Origin: Acetobacteraceae bacterium
GTDB lineage: Bacteria > Pseudomonadota > Alphaproteobacteria > Acetobacterales > Acetobacteraceae
Direction of reading: 5' to 3'
Length of the DNA: 64,000 nucleotides
Assembly (NCBI GenBank): GCA_025352375.1
Contig: JANXTL010000092.1
Location: 25,367 to 89,366 of the forward strand
Below the pieces are notes generated by a model. That model was given only the letters and a program-made list of their open reading frames with translations. It ran no database searches and was not told the origin of the DNA. Shown in pieces: positions 8,361-17,376 of the stretch. The position numbers and the translations under genes were made by a program. Within the stretch, counting starts at the first letter, position 1. Each line of letters starts with the position of its first letter.

Positions 8361-9671
8361 CTATACGGGTATCGCTACCGTGCGCGGCTGTTTTCGTCCG
8401 ATGGTCAGAATGCAAATCGTGCCAATGGTGGCAACGAGTGCGATCGGCATGATCGCCAGCGGAAAGCTGCCGGTCTCGTCCTTGATCCAACCGATCATAT
8501 AGTTAAAGAAGAAACCGGACAGATTTCCCAGTGCGTTGATCTGTGCCAACCCGGCGGCGGCGGTGGTCGCCCCGAGCCATTCCGACGACAAGGCCCAGAA
8601 CGGTCCTTTGCTGGCATAAGTACCGGCGGCGATCAGCGTCATAAGCGGGATGACTACCCAGATGTTCTTGATGAAGAAGAATGTCAGTACCATCGCCACG
8701 ACCATCCAAACCAGTGGCAAGGCGTTATGCCAAACCCGCTCCCCGCTGCGATCGGAGCTGCGGCCCCAAAGGATCATCCAAACGGCGGCGATCCCAAAGG
8801 GGATGGAATTAACCAACCCAGTCTGGAAGTTGGTCATCCCGAACGATTTGACCAAGGCGGGCAACCAAAGCGCAAGCGAGGTGGAGGCCCCGGCCGCTCC
8901 GGCATAGACCAATGCCATGATCAGCACGTATTTGTTGGTCATCGTCTTCCACACCGACTGGTGCGTGACCTTCGTTTCGCGGCGCTTCTCGGCGGCGAGG
9001 CGGGCGATCAGCCATTGTTGCTGCTGTGCCGGCAACCAAGGCGCATGCTCGGGACGATCGGTCAGCCAATAGAACGCGGCAATGCCCAATATCAGTGTGG
9101 GAATGGCCTCGATAATGAAAATCCACTGCCAGCCACCCAGACCCAACACACCGTCCATGCCCAGGACCGCACCCGAAATGGGGGAGCCGATCAGCCCGGC
9201 CACTGGGATGGCAACCATGAAGATGCCGACGATCTTTGCTCGGTACACGGCGGGGAACCAGTACGTCAGATAGAGGATCACACCGGGGAAAAACCCTGCC
9301 TCGGCGGCACCCAGCATGAAGCGCAGCACCAGAAACGAGGTCGGTCCACCGATCAGTGCGAAAGCCCCAGAGACGATCCCCCAAGTGAGCATGATCCGCG
9401 CAATCCATTTTCGCGCGCCGAATCGCTCCAACCCCAGATTGCTGGGCACTTCGAGAAGGAAGTAACCAATGAAGAAAATCCCGGCTCCAAGACCGTAGGT
9501 CTTGGGATCGATCCCGACCGCCTTGTTCATTTGCAAGGAGGCAAACCCAACGTTCACCCGATCGATATAGCAAAGCAGATACGCGAATATCAAAAAAGGC
9601 ATCAGGCGCCAGGAGACCCGGCGCATCGTGGCGGCCTCCAAGGCTTTATCGTCAAGCAAGCTGGCGGACAT
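8361..9671 (-). CDS. MFS transporter, anion:cation symporter (ACS) type
   Basis: A 436-aa polytopic protein with about 12 helices. It has the ACS/phthalate-tartrate permease look: N-terminal MRRVSWRLMPFLIFAYLLCYIDRVNVGFA, the motif DRVNVG in helix 1, ARIMLTWGIVSG and GAAEAGFFPGVILYLTYWFP. Such carriers move organic anions such as tartrate, galactonate or phthalate with protons; the substrate here is unknown. The start at 9669-9671 is supported by AGGGAG seven bases upstream. It follows the GT39-type gene by 40 bp on the same strand. The tartrate/malate dehydrogenase 6.5 kb away is a possible, unproven, metabolic partner. Confidence 0.85.
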   Translation of the reverse strand: MSASLLDDKALEAATMRRVSWRLMPFLIFAYLLCYIDRVNVGFASLQMNKAVGIDPKTYGLGAGIFFIGYFLLEVPSNLGLERFGARKWIARIMLTWGIVSGAFALIGGPTSFLVLRFMLGAAEAGFFPGVILYLTYWFPAVYRAKIVGIFMVAIPVAGLIGSPISGAVLGMDGVLGLGGWQWIFIIEAIPTLILGIAAFYWLTDRPEHAPWLPAQQQQWLIARLAAEKRRETKVTHQSVWKTMTNKYVLIMALVYAGAAGASTSLALWLPALVKSFGMTNFQTGLVNSIPFGIAAVWMILWGRSSDRSGERVWHNALPLVWMVVAMVLTFFFIKNIWVVIPLMTLIAAGTYASKGPFWALSSEWLGATTAAAGLAQINALGNLSGFFFNYMIGWIKDETGSFPLAIMPIALVATIGTICILTIGRKQPRTVAIPV

Positions 9672-9711
9672 CGAGACGCTCCCTTTCTGGTTAAGGGCAG
9701 CGTAACGCCAA

Positions 9712-11181
9712 CTATTGTCGGACGACAAATCCCGGGGTGGGCATCGTCGCGCCGGTCGTTCGGCCAATGACGCGCCATACGCGATAACGCTCCGTCGTAC
9801 CGCGCGCGGATGGCCGGTCGATGAAGCCGAGGGGGATCGCGGCTGACCAGGTTTCCGGGTCGATTTCATCGCCGCGATGTTCGGCGCGCACCAGGATTCC
9901 GACGCGACCGGTCATGTCGGCGGGCGCAAGGCCCATCGGCTTTAGCCGTGGTTCGATCCCCACGACCGGCATCGTGGCAGGCGCATCCCACGCCAATTCC
10001 GAGATCAGCGCGTATTCTTCCGCCACAACATAAGCACCATTTTCCCGCTGCCTGATGCCTTCGGCGGCGGAGGCCAGTTCCACCCATCCGGCGAGTTGCC
10101 TCGCCGCTGGATCGGTTCTCGCCGGTAGCGGTAAGCCACCGGTGACCGCATGCAGCAACACCACAGCGGTCAGACCGAATCCCAGCCCGACCGAGGGTGC
10201 GACCCACCGGCGCCACCGACGTGCCGTCAGTCCGGCGGCGGCTAGGATGGCGGCGGGATAAATAATGGCCGGCCAATTTCCCTGCACACGGTCGCCCAAC
10301 GCGTGCTGGAAAAAGACCAGGGATGCGGGAACGGTCAGCATCAGCACGAGCACCCGTCCCGCCCGGTTACCCGCTGCATCCTTGCCGCGCGCTGCCGAAA
10401 TCAGCCCGGCCATGCACAACACCCAAATGCCTGGGGTGACCAATCCGATCTGCCCGCCGACGAGCTCTGCCAGATACCCGAGCGCACGTTCGGGCCGCCA
10501 ATCTCCGACACGGTGGCCCTGTTTCAGGAAACTCACCCACCCATGGTCGGCGTTCCAGATCAAAACCGGAAGGAATATCGCCAAACCCAGCATTGCCCCG
10601 GTCCAAGGCAGCGGACTTCGCAGCCAGCGGCGGCGATCGGGCGCCATCAGGACCCATATCCCGATGCCGAACCACAGGAAGACCGCGGTGTATTTGCTGG
10701 CCAACGCCGAACCAGCGAAGGCGCCCGCGAGAAGCCACCACCCTGCCCCGGCGCCGCTGGCGATCCTGACCGCCGCCCAGATCGTCGCGCACCAGAAGAA
10801 CAAAAGCGGCGTGTCCGGGGTCATGGCGATCGATCCCGCCCCTACCAGCAGCGTCGCGTTCCAGAGCGCACCTGCGATCAACCCTGAGCGTTGGTTGGGA
10901 AACAGACGTTCCGCCGCATCCGCTAGCATGGCGGTAGCCAACGCGACCGCTATCGGCCCCAGCAGACGCACACCCAGCGCTGTTTCGCCGACCAGCCCTG
11001 TGCCGGTTCGGATCCACAACGCCACCATCGGCGGATGATCCACATAGCCCGGCGCCAATGTTCGAGACCAAACCCAGTAGTACGCCTCATCAGGCGTCAG
11101 GGGCAGAATGGCGGCGAGCAGCAGCCGAACGACGGTCAGCGCCGCCAGAGCAGCGGCGGCACGTCTCAACGTGCGCGCCAC
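9712..11181 (-). CDS. Glycosyltransferase family 39 (ArnT/PMT-like) membrane protein
   Basis: About 489 aa with many hydrophobic helices. The first periplasmic loop carries the GT39/GT-C signature with acidic residues (LTPDEAYYWVWSRTLAPGYVDHPP), as in undecaprenyl-phosphate sugar transferases such as ArnT. SKYTAVFLWFG and QGNWPAIIYP are further family marks. It probably transfers a sugar from a polyprenyl-phosphate carrier made by the neighbouring DPM1-like enzyme. The start is uncertain: GTG at 11179-11181 (16-bp overlap with the upstream gene) was chosen; a TTG at 11209-11211 in the same frame is possible. Confidence 0.85.
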   Translation of the reverse strand: MARTLRRAAAALAALTVVRLLLAAILPLTPDEAYYWVWSRTLAPGYVDHPPMVALWIRTGTGLVGETALGVRLLGPIAVALATAMLADAAERLFPNQRSGLIAGALWNATLLVGAGSIAMTPDTPLLFFWCATIWAAVRIASGAGAGWWLLAGAFAGSALASKYTAVFLWFGIGIWVLMAPDRRRWLRSPLPWTGAMLGLAIFLPVLIWNADHGWVSFLKQGHRVGDWRPERALGYLAELVGGQIGLVTPGIWVLCMAGLISAARGKDAAGNRAGRVLVLMLTVPASLVFFQHALGDRVQGNWPAIIYPAAILAAAGLTARRWRRWVAPSVGLGFGLTAVVLLHAVTGGLPLPARTDPAARQLAGWVELASAAEGIRQRENGAYVVAEEYALISELAWDAPATMPVVGIEPRLKPMGLAPADMTGRVGILVRAEHRGDEIDPETWSAAIPLGFIDRPSARGTTERYRVWRVIGRTTGATMPTPGFVVRQ

Positions 11182-12269
11182 ACCAAGGTGGCGGACACCG
11201 CATAGTTCCAAACCACGCCGATCACGGCGCCAATGGCACCGGCAGCGGTCCAGTTGGTATGCGATTCATAGAGCACGTTGGCGATGCCGACGTTCGCAAT
11301 CGCCCCGACGCTACAGACCGCAACGAACAACACCAGCCCACGCCACAATTTGGGTCCGCGCAGCCGTTGATCACGATAGGTAATGGAATTGTTCAGTTTG
11401 AAGTTGAAAATCATGGCGACGACGGTGGCGACGATTTGTTCGATTCCGAAACTTAATCCCGTGGTCTGGCGCAGCCCGGCCAATACGAACAGGTGCACGA
11501 TGACGCCGATCGCGCCCACCAGACCAAACGAGATAAAGCGCAGAGGCAGCAGTCCGCCGCAGATCTTGTCCAGCAGCATTCCGCCGAATTGGATCATCAC
11601 CAGCATATCGAGCTTGCTCTCGCCGGCGACACGTTCGCGGAACGTGGCGGGGACTTCCCTGACCCGCAGCGGTGCCGGGGAGGACAGGACGAGATCGAGC
11701 AGGATCTTGAACCCCTGGCCATTTAGATTATGCGCTAATTCCTCGAACAATGGGCGCGGGAGCATAAAGAACCCGCTCATGGGATCGGTCAGCTTCGCCG
11801 GCAGGAAGATCTGCGCCAGTTTGATCCCGCCGTCGGACAGCATATGCCGCCATCGATTCGCCAGCCCGGCGTTATCGCCCCCTTCGACATGGCGGCTCGC
11901 CACCGCCAAATCGTATTCTCCCGACCGCAGCGCCTCCAGCATGACGGGAAGCCGAGTTTCGTCATGTTGCAAATCGCCGTCGATGCAGGCGACGTAGGCC
12001 GCCGAGGACGACAATGCTCCTTCGATCACCGCGGAAGCCAGGCCGCGTCGGCCGATCCGTCGTATACAACGCACCCGTGGGTCTGTTTGGGCGATACGGC
12101 GTACTTCGGACGCTGTGCCGTCGGGGCTATTGTCGTCGACGTAGATCGCCTCCCACGCAATGCCGGCCAAAGCGGCGTCGAGCTTCGCGATCATAGGGGC
12201 GACGTTTGGTCGTTCGTTGTAGCAGGGTACTACAACGCTCAATATCGGGGCGTGCGGTAATTCGCTCAT
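11166..12269 (-). CDS. DPM1-like polyprenyl-phosphate glycosyltransferase fused to GtrA domain
   Basis: A 367-aa two-domain protein. Residues 1-230 are a GT2 glycosyltransferase of the dolichol-phosphate mannosyltransferase type (SVVVPCYNERPNV, IYVDDNSPDGT, CIDGDLQHDE, DPMSGFFMLPR). Residues about 240-365 are a GtrA-like four-helix membrane domain (FGLVGAIGVIVHLFVLAGL, FNFKLNNSITYRD, NYAVSATLVWRAR). It would load a sugar onto a polyprenyl phosphate at the cytoplasmic face and help flip it. Its ATG overlaps the stop of the Lrp-type regulator by 4 bp, and its 3' end overlaps the GT39 gene, so the three form one transcript. Confidence 0.9.
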   Translation of the reverse strand: MSELPHAPILSVVVPCYNERPNVAPMIAKLDAALAGIAWEAIYVDDNSPDGTASEVRRIAQTDPRVRCIRRIGRRGLASAVIEGALSSSAAYVACIDGDLQHDETRLPVMLEALRSGEYDLAVASRHVEGGDNAGLANRWRHMLSDGGIKLAQIFLPAKLTDPMSGFFMLPRPLFEELAHNLNGQGFKILLDLVLSSPAPLRVREVPATFRERVAGESKLDMLVMIQFGGMLLDKICGGLLPLRFISFGLVGAIGVIVHLFVLAGLRQTTGLSFGIEQIVATVVAMIFNFKLNNSITYRDQRLRGPKLWRGLVLFVAVCSVGAIANVGIANVLYESHTNWTAAGAIGAVIGVVWNYAVSATLVWRAR

Positions 12270-12772
12270 GTTGTGCGGGCCGGCACGTCCTGGAAGGGCA
12301 CGCCGGCAAGGCTCCTGCTGGTACGGATTGTTTGCAAGGTTTGCACGCGGCTGACGGTCGCAAGCCCGGTCAGGCGCTGGGTGAGCTGGTTTTCATGTGC
12401 CGTGTCGCGGGCGACGAGCTTCAGCAGAAAATCGCCGCCGCCACGGATCATGTGGCATTCGCGCACCTCCACCCAGGTCGCGGCGGTCTGTTCGAACGCG
12501 GCCAGCACGGCCTCCTTCTGGCTATCCAACCCGACGATGGCGAAGAACGTGATCTCCCACCCCAGCTTCTGCGGGTCGGTATCGGCATGGTAGCCGCGGA
12601 TAACGCCCGCCTGCTCCAGCACTCGCACGCGTCGCAGACATGGCGGTGCGGACACGCCCGCGTGGCGCGACAGCTCCACATTCGTCATCCGGCCGTCCTC
12701 CTGCAGCGCGGACAGGATGCGTCGGTCGATGGCGTCGAGGTGGATGGTCACCTCAGGTCCTGGTTTTTTCAT
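12266..12772 (-). CDS. Lrp/AsnC family transcriptional regulator
   Basis: A 168-aa regulator with an N-terminal winged helix (LDAIDRRILSALQEDGRMTNVELSRHAGVSAPPCLRRV, near residues 12-50) and a C-terminal RAM ligand-binding domain (FFAIVGLD, ECHMIRGGGDFLLKLVARD). The ATG at 12770-12772 was chosen over an upstream in-frame start. The ATGA overlap with the following GT2 gene is unusual for a regulator of amino-acid metabolism and suggests co-expression with envelope glycosylation genes. The effector is unknown. Confidence 0.9.
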   Translation of the reverse strand: MKKPGPEVTIHLDAIDRRILSALQEDGRMTNVELSRHAGVSAPPCLRRVRVLEQAGVIRGYHADTDPQKLGWEITFFAIVGLDSQKEAVLAAFEQTAATWVEVRECHMIRGGGDFLLKLVARDTAHENQLTQRLTGLATVSRVQTLQTIRTSRSLAGVPFQDVPARTT

Positions 12773-12856
12773 GGTTCTTGGTGACCGGTGAGCGGTGTCC
12801 AGGGGGGGGTGGCGAGGCATATTATGGGTCGGGGCCGCAGCCGCAAGGGCATATCG

Positions 12857-14515
12857 CTACTTGACCGGCTTGCATGCCGGATCGGGCCTGATTCGAAACA
12901 GCGCGGCGGTGTCGTTGCCCGCGATCAGCGTCAGGCGGTCGGATGCGTAATGCGCGAGGTCCGGCTGCCCCCCGGCGATCATCAAGAGCACGGAATCGAA
13001 GCCGCACAGTCCGACCTTACCGGGCACTTCCAGGTCGCGGTGCGGCGGCAAATTCACCATGGTGTCGGCCAGACCGCGATAGGGCTGTCGCGTACGGATC
13101 GGCTGTTGCGAGGGATTATCGAACAAGTACGGCCACCAGGCCCGGCGCTCGATGATCAGCAGCGCCGGCCAATGCGGATCCATGCGTTTTTCATTGGATA
13201 ACCACCGAGCGCGCGGTCCTTGATTCCAGTAGGCCGGTTCTTCCTCGGGTTTAACGTCGGTCACGAACACCAGGCTGCCGGGTTCGGCGTGCGCGATAAT
13301 AGCCCGTAGCTGTGCCAGGTCGCGGTTGTGGCCAATCCAGACGTCGCTCAATACCGCCATCCGCACAATGAACAGGGCCGCGACGCCAGCCAGGATCAGT
13401 CGGCCCGTGCGCGGCTGGAACCCCACCGGCGCAACGGCGCCAAACAGCATGAAGCCGAGATAGACGACAAACCGCATATCGAGGTTGTACGTGCCCTTAT
13501 ATTCGAACGGTGCCGCCAGATAGAGCAATGCGATCATAACGAGCGCGACTATGGAGCGTGCGGGCATCCGCAAATGCCCGGTTACCGCGGCCAGGATCAA
13601 TCCGCCAGCAAGAAGAACGGCCGTGGCGATGTCGAGCGGCAAGGAATAATTGGAGACGGCGTCCAACAGTTGCGCCGCTTTTTTCGCCAGCGACAGATAA
13701 ACGGTCTCGTCCGGCATTTCCTGCAATGCGGAGAATCGATAGAGCACCGCGGGAACGACGAATATCGTTGCCGCGTAAAGCACTCGCAGCGCCAGCCTGC
13801 GCGGTTGGCGCAGATACGCTGGCAGCTGGGAAAGCTCCGATGCGCCGATCAGCAGTGCGAAAAACACCACCCCCATCAGGTGACAAAAAAACAGCACGAC
13901 CGCGCCTGGAATGGCTATCGCCAGGGTCCGCAGCGGCGCGGTTTCCCGCCAGCGCAGCCAGACTGCCGCCAGCAGCAACGCCAGCCCGGTGCCGGCCATG
14001 AAATTGAGGAAGCCTTGCAAATACCCCGCGTTATACGCAACGAGCACCGATCCCAACGACCACCAGGTCGCCCGGCCGAACGCCGCTCGGCTGTACGCGA
14101 CCGTGCCAAGCACCGGCAGGAGCAATACGATTCCCAGCAAGACCCGGCCCGCGACGTGCACCGGCAGCGCCCACATCAGCGGCAACCCGATCACGTCGAT
14201 GCCAAGGTTCGGCATAATGCCCCAATTGGGGCGGTAAAAACGAGCCAGGATGGGATCCGCACCATTATCGGCGAGCACCATCAAACGAGCCAGATGATTG
14301 GAATAATCCAGGAGCGGAGGGACATCCGTCAGCAGCAGCGGGAAGAGCAGAATCGCGCACAGAATGGCGAGAGCAGTCCACCACCAATGCCCCTCGGTTG
14401 CAGCGACCTCCCCGCGATCGGCAAGCAACTCGGAAGTCGCTGCGTCAAACCGGAAGGGGGCGGCACCGATAGCGGCCGTGGGCGTAACGTTTATCGAGGT
14501 CATGGTCGCTTTCAT
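12857..14515 (-). CDS. Polytopic membrane protein, unknown function (GT-C-like)
   Basis: A 552-aa protein with about 10-12 hydrophobic segments from residue 45 on and a C-terminal soluble part of about 150 residues. An early loop, DVPPLLDYSNHLARLMVL, and YNAGYLQGFLNFMAGTGLALLL recall GT-C glycosyltransferase-like architecture, but no catalytic motif can be assigned. It ends 84 bp before the Lrp start on the same strand. The start is either the ATG at 14513-14515 or the in-frame ATG four codons later; neither has a clear ribosome site. It diverges from nadA. Confidence 0.7.
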   Translation of the reverse strand: MKATMTSINVTPTAAIGAAPFRFDAATSELLADRGEVAATEGHWWWTALAILCAILLFPLLLTDVPPLLDYSNHLARLMVLADNGADPILARFYRPNWGIMPNLGIDVIGLPLMWALPVHVAGRVLLGIVLLLPVLGTVAYSRAAFGRATWWSLGSVLVAYNAGYLQGFLNFMAGTGLALLLAAVWLRWRETAPLRTLAIAIPGAVVLFFCHLMGVVFFALLIGASELSQLPAYLRQPRRLALRVLYAATIFVVPAVLYRFSALQEMPDETVYLSLAKKAAQLLDAVSNYSLPLDIATAVLLAGGLILAAVTGHLRMPARSIVALVMIALLYLAAPFEYKGTYNLDMRFVVYLGFMLFGAVAPVGFQPRTGRLILAGVAALFIVRMAVLSDVWIGHNRDLAQLRAIIAHAEPGSLVFVTDVKPEEEPAYWNQGPRARWLSNEKRMDPHWPALLIIERRAWWPYLFDNPSQQPIRTRQPYRGLADTMVNLPPHRDLEVPGKVGLCGFDSVLLMIAGGQPDLAHYASDRLTLIAGNDTAALFRIRPDPACKPVK

Positions 14516-14591
14516 GGACGGGGTTCGGACGGGGCTGGACAGCCCTTAGATGCGGTTTAGGCAGCCGGTATGGCGGCAATGTGACGGACGC

Positions 14592-14619
14592 TTGACATTC
14601 TTATACTCGGGACTAGCAT
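14592..14619 (+). promoter_or_regulatory. Predicted sigma-70-type promoter of nadA
   Basis: TTGACA at 14592-14597 is a consensus -35 box, followed after 16 bases by TAGCAT at 14614-14619 as a plausible -10. The predicted start of transcription is near 14626, about 40 bases before the nadA ATG at 14666, which has AAGGAG at 14651-14656. Palindromic sites overlap both the promoter spacer and the initial transcribed region. Confidence 0.5.
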
Positions 14620-14648
14620 AAGCCCGATAAATGCTCATATTGAGCATT
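14600..14648 (+). promoter_or_regulatory. Operator-like palindrome pair upstream of nadA
   Basis: Site 2 (14630-14648) is AATGCTCATATTGAGCATT, a perfect inverted repeat with 8-base arms and a 3-base centre. Site 1 (14600-14622) is a looser one, with arms CTTATACT and AGCATAAG (seven of eight positions pair) and a 7-base centre. Site 1 covers the -10 box; site 2 lies between the predicted start and the ribosome site. Both share an ATRCT/AGYAT core. This arrangement fits a repressor of NAD synthesis; NadQ is a predicted regulator of nad genes in alphaproteobacteria, but whether these sites match its motif was not tested. Confidence 0.5.
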
Positions 14649-14665
14649 ACAAGGAGAGGCATCCC

Positions 14666-15649
14666 ATGTCGACTTCCACGGTTCTCGAGCGTACCGCGCC
14701 TTTGTATGCGAAGGTAAGATCGGTCATCCCGCCGATCGAATGGCCGGTCTTCGCCGACGACATCGAGGCTATCCTCGCACTGAAACGCGAGCGCGACGCG
14801 GTGATCCTGGCACATAACTACATGACGCCGGAGATCTTTCACTGTGTGGCGGATATCGTCGGCGACAGCCTGGCCCTTGCGCGCGAGGCGATGAAAGTGG
14901 ACGCCAAGGTCATCGTGCTGGCTGGCGTGCACTTCATGGCCGAGACGGCGAAGATGCTGAACCCTCGCAAGACCGTGCTGATCCCGGACGTGGAGGCCGG
15001 TTGCTCCCTGGCGTCGTCCATCACCGCCGCCGATGTGCGCCTGATGCGTGCGCGTTACCCCGGCGTTCCCGTGGTCACCTATGTGAATTCCACCGCCGAT
15101 GTGAAAGCCGAATCCGACATCTGCTGTACGTCCGGCAACGCGCTGAAGATCGTGGAATCCCTTGGCGTGCCCGAGGTCATCATGCTGCCGGATGAGTTCC
15201 TGGCACAGAACATCGCCAAACAGACCAAGGTCAAAATCATCGCCTGGGCCGGACATTGCGAGGTGCACGAACGTTTCACCGCCGCCGAGGTGCGTACCCT
15301 GCGCGCCGACCATCCTGGCGTTGTGATCCTGGCACACCCCGAATGCCCACCGGAGGTCGTGGCCGAGGCGGATTATGCCGGCTCCACCGCCGATATGTTG
15401 GCCTATGTCGGGCGCGAACAGCCGAAGCGGGTGGTGCTGCTGACCGAATGCTCGATGGCAGACAACATTTCGGTGCATCACCCCAATGTGGATTTCGTGC
15501 GCCCCTGCAATCTGTGCCCGCACATGAAGCGGATCACATTGCCGAAAATCCGGCGCGCGCTGGAAACCATGACCCACGAAGTGACCATCGACCCCGCTTT
15601 GGCCGTTCGTGCCCGTATGTCGGTCGAACGCATGCTGGCGGTGAAGTAG
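14666..15649 (+). CDS. nadA: Quinolinate synthase
   Basis: A 327-aa [4Fe-4S] enzyme that condenses iminoaspartate with dihydroxyacetone phosphate to quinolinate in de novo NAD synthesis. The three cluster cysteines are recognisable at about C113 (VEAGCSLA), C198 (WAGHCEVHE) and C284 (CNLCPHMK). The N-terminal AHNYMTPEI and [10 protein letters not shown] motifs are typical. The start has AAGGAG ten bases upstream. It forms a two-gene operon with nadC (10-bp gap). nadB is not between them or elsewhere in this window, so iminoaspartate must come from a distant L-aspartate oxidase or aspartate dehydrogenase. Confidence 0.95.
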   Translation: MSTSTVLERTAPLYAKVRSVIPPIEWPVFADDIEAILALKRERDAVILAHNYMTPEIFHCVADIVGDSLALAREAMKVDAKVIVLAGVHFMAETAKMLNPRKTVLIPDVEAGCSLASSITAADVRLMRARYPGVPVVTYVNSTADVKAESDICCTSGNALKIVESLGVPEVIMLPDEFLAQNIAKQTKVKIIAWAGHCEVHERFTAAEVRTLRADHPGVVILAHPECPPEVVAEADYAGSTADMLAYVGREQPKRVVLLTECSMADNISVHHPNVDFVRPCNLCPHMKRITLPKIRRALETMTHEVTIDPALAVRARMSVERMLAVK

Positions 15650-15659
15650 GAGTACGCAG

Positions 15660-16511
15660 ATGTCTATCCCTCCCCTTCCTGCCATCATGATCGAACCGTT
15701 GGTTCGCGCCACCCTGCTGGAAGATTTGGGTCGCGCTGGCGATTTGACGACGGACTCCATCGTGCCGGCGGATGCCGTGACACGGTGCGCGCTGATAGCG
15801 CGCCAGCCCGGTGTCGTTGCCGGACTGGATTTCGCGCTGATGGCGTTCCGGCTGATCGATCCGCGGATCGACTTTATGGTGGAGCGGGGGGACGGGACGC
15901 GGCTGAAACCAGGCGACCTCATCGCCACGATCTGCGGCCCCGCCCGCGGCATTCTGACCGGGGAACGGACGGCGCTGAACTTCCTGTCGCATCTCAGCGG
16001 CGTGGCTTCGGCCACACGCGGCATCGCCGATGCGATCGCGGGCACCAAGGCGCAGGTGTGCTGCACCCGCAAGACCATGCCAGGACTGCGATCGGCCCAG
16101 AAATACGCGGTACGGGTGGGCGGTGGATCGAATCACCGTTTCGGCCTGGACGATGCCGTGCTGATCAAGGACAACCATGTCGCCATCGCTGGCGGCGTGC
16201 GCCCGGCCGTGGAACGCGCCCGAGCCGGGGTCGGCCATCTGGTGAAGATCGAGTTGGAAGTGGATACGCTCGATCAGCTGCGGGAGGCCATGCATCTGCG
16301 CGTCGATGCGGTGCTGTTGGACAATATGGGGCCGGAGATGCTGCGAGAGGCTGTCGGCATCGTTGACGGACGCGCGATCACCGAGGCCTCTGGCCGCATT
16401 CGCCCGGAAACGGCGCCCGCGATCGCGGCATCGGGCGTGGATTTGCTATCGGTCGGCTGGCTCACCCATAGCGCGACTGTGCTGGACATTGGTTTGGACC
16501 ATTTGGGGTGA
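15660..16511 (+). CDS. nadC: Nicotinate-nucleotide pyrophosphorylase (carboxylating)
   Basis: A 283-aa enzyme that converts quinolinate and PRPP to nicotinate mononucleotide. Family marks include LLEDLGRAGDLTTD, ERTALNFLSHLSGVAS, CCTRKTMPGLRSAQKYAV, IKDNHVA and the C-terminal barrel strands DAVLLDNMGPE and ITEASGRI. It is placed 10 bp after nadA with AGGAG in the gap, and completes two steps of the de novo NAD pathway in one transcript controlled from the nadA promoter. Confidence 0.95.
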   Translation: MSIPPLPAIMIEPLVRATLLEDLGRAGDLTTDSIVPADAVTRCALIARQPGVVAGLDFALMAFRLIDPRIDFMVERGDGTRLKPGDLIATICGPARGILTGERTALNFLSHLSGVASATRGIADAIAGTKAQVCCTRKTMPGLRSAQKYAVRVGGGSNHRFGLDDAVLIKDNHVAIAGGVRPAVERARAGVGHLVKIELEVDTLDQLREAMHLRVDAVLLDNMGPEMLREAVGIVDGRAITEASGRIRPETAPAIAASGVDLLSVGWLTHSATVLDIGLDHLG

Positions 16512-16643
16512 AGCGACCACCGCGATAGGGGCATTCCAGGGGAAGCAGACCCCAAAAAACTGGCCACCATACCAAAACATCACCGAGAAACGGAAATGCA
16601 GGCCGCAGGTTGTGCCAATGGGCGGCGCCATGTTCACGCCCGG

Positions 16644-17375
16644 TCACATTGTCGCGGTTGGAGAGACCAGCAATTCCCGCAGCGACCGAATGATCCGGTC
16701 CGGACGTGCCTCTGTTCCAGCCGGCAGTCCAGCTCCAAGGGAATCGTGCCAGACCGCATGGATCCCAAGCCGTTGCGGCGCAATCACCTCCCACTCAAGG
16801 TTGTCGCCTACCATCCACGTCTCATGCGCTTCAACGCCGAGAACCTCCATGGCATGACGATAGGCGCGTTCCTCCGGTTTCCCGAAGCCGTGCTCACCTT
16901 CGATCTGGATGTGATGGAACCTGTGGGTCAGCTCGAAACGCTCGACCTTGGCACGCTGCGGTCGGGCGGCGCCATTGGTAATCAGCGCCAGCTTGACCCC
17001 GGCGTCCCGCATCGTATCGACAACTTCATGGGCATGCGGGAACAGGAACATTTGCTCGTTGCGATAGCTGTCGTAACGAGCCGACATCCGATGAGCCACC
17101 CGGTCATCGGGGGCACCGGCACCCAGCTGCGCGAGCCCTTCTCGAACGATCCCGGCCCGCGCCTCCAGCAGGTTCAGCCGTCCAAGACGGTGCCGGCTTT
17201 CGTCGGACCAAAATCGCTCCGCCGCCTCCGACACAGCGTGCGCCACGTCGGCCGGTGACCAACCGGCCAGGTCAGCTTCGAACTCCCGCGCGATTGCCAC
17301 CCAGGCCAGTTGCGGCAGCCGATAGGCCGAGATCAACGTGTCATCCATGTCGAACAGGACCGCCCGAGGGAACAT
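16644..17375 (-). CDS. HAD-superfamily hydrolase
   Basis: A 243-aa phosphatase-type HAD protein. The nucleophile motif is FDMDDTL near residue 9, the Thr/Ser motif II LALITNGAARPQRAKVE, and the acidic motif WMVGDNLEWEVIAPQRLG near residue 200. The helical cap between motifs I and II is of the C1 type. The substrate is unknown; proteins of this group include phosphoglycolate- and nucleotide-type phosphatases. The ATG at 17373-17375 has GGAGG seven bases upstream inside the thiD 3' end, and the two genes are one base apart, so thiD and this gene are cotranscribed. Confidence 0.85.
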   Translation of the reverse strand: MFPRAVLFDMDDTLISAYRLPQLAWVAIAREFEADLAGWSPADVAHAVSEAAERFWSDESRHRLGRLNLLEARAGIVREGLAQLGAGAPDDRVAHRMSARYDSYRNEQMFLFPHAHEVVDTMRDAGVKLALITNGAARPQRAKVERFELTHRFHHIQIEGEHGFGKPEERAYRHAMEVLGVEAHETWMVGDNLEWEVIAPQRLGIHAVWHDSLGAGLPAGTEARPDRIIRSLRELLVSPTATM

Positions 17376-17376
17376 G

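Noticed and set aside
13328..14560. 410-codon plus-strand frame opposite the polytopic membrane protein
   Set aside because: Composition is Arg/Gln/His-rich as expected for antisense of a hydrophobic protein; no motif.
16535..16575. GGGG/CCCC hairpin next to an A run after nadC considered as terminator
   Set aside because: Stem of only four bases; the A run lies on the wrong side for either strand.
16446..16637. Minus-strand 63-codon frame in the nadC-HAD gap with aromatic-rich sequence
   Set aside because: Overlaps the nadC end, has no ribosome site and no recognisable family; probably chance.
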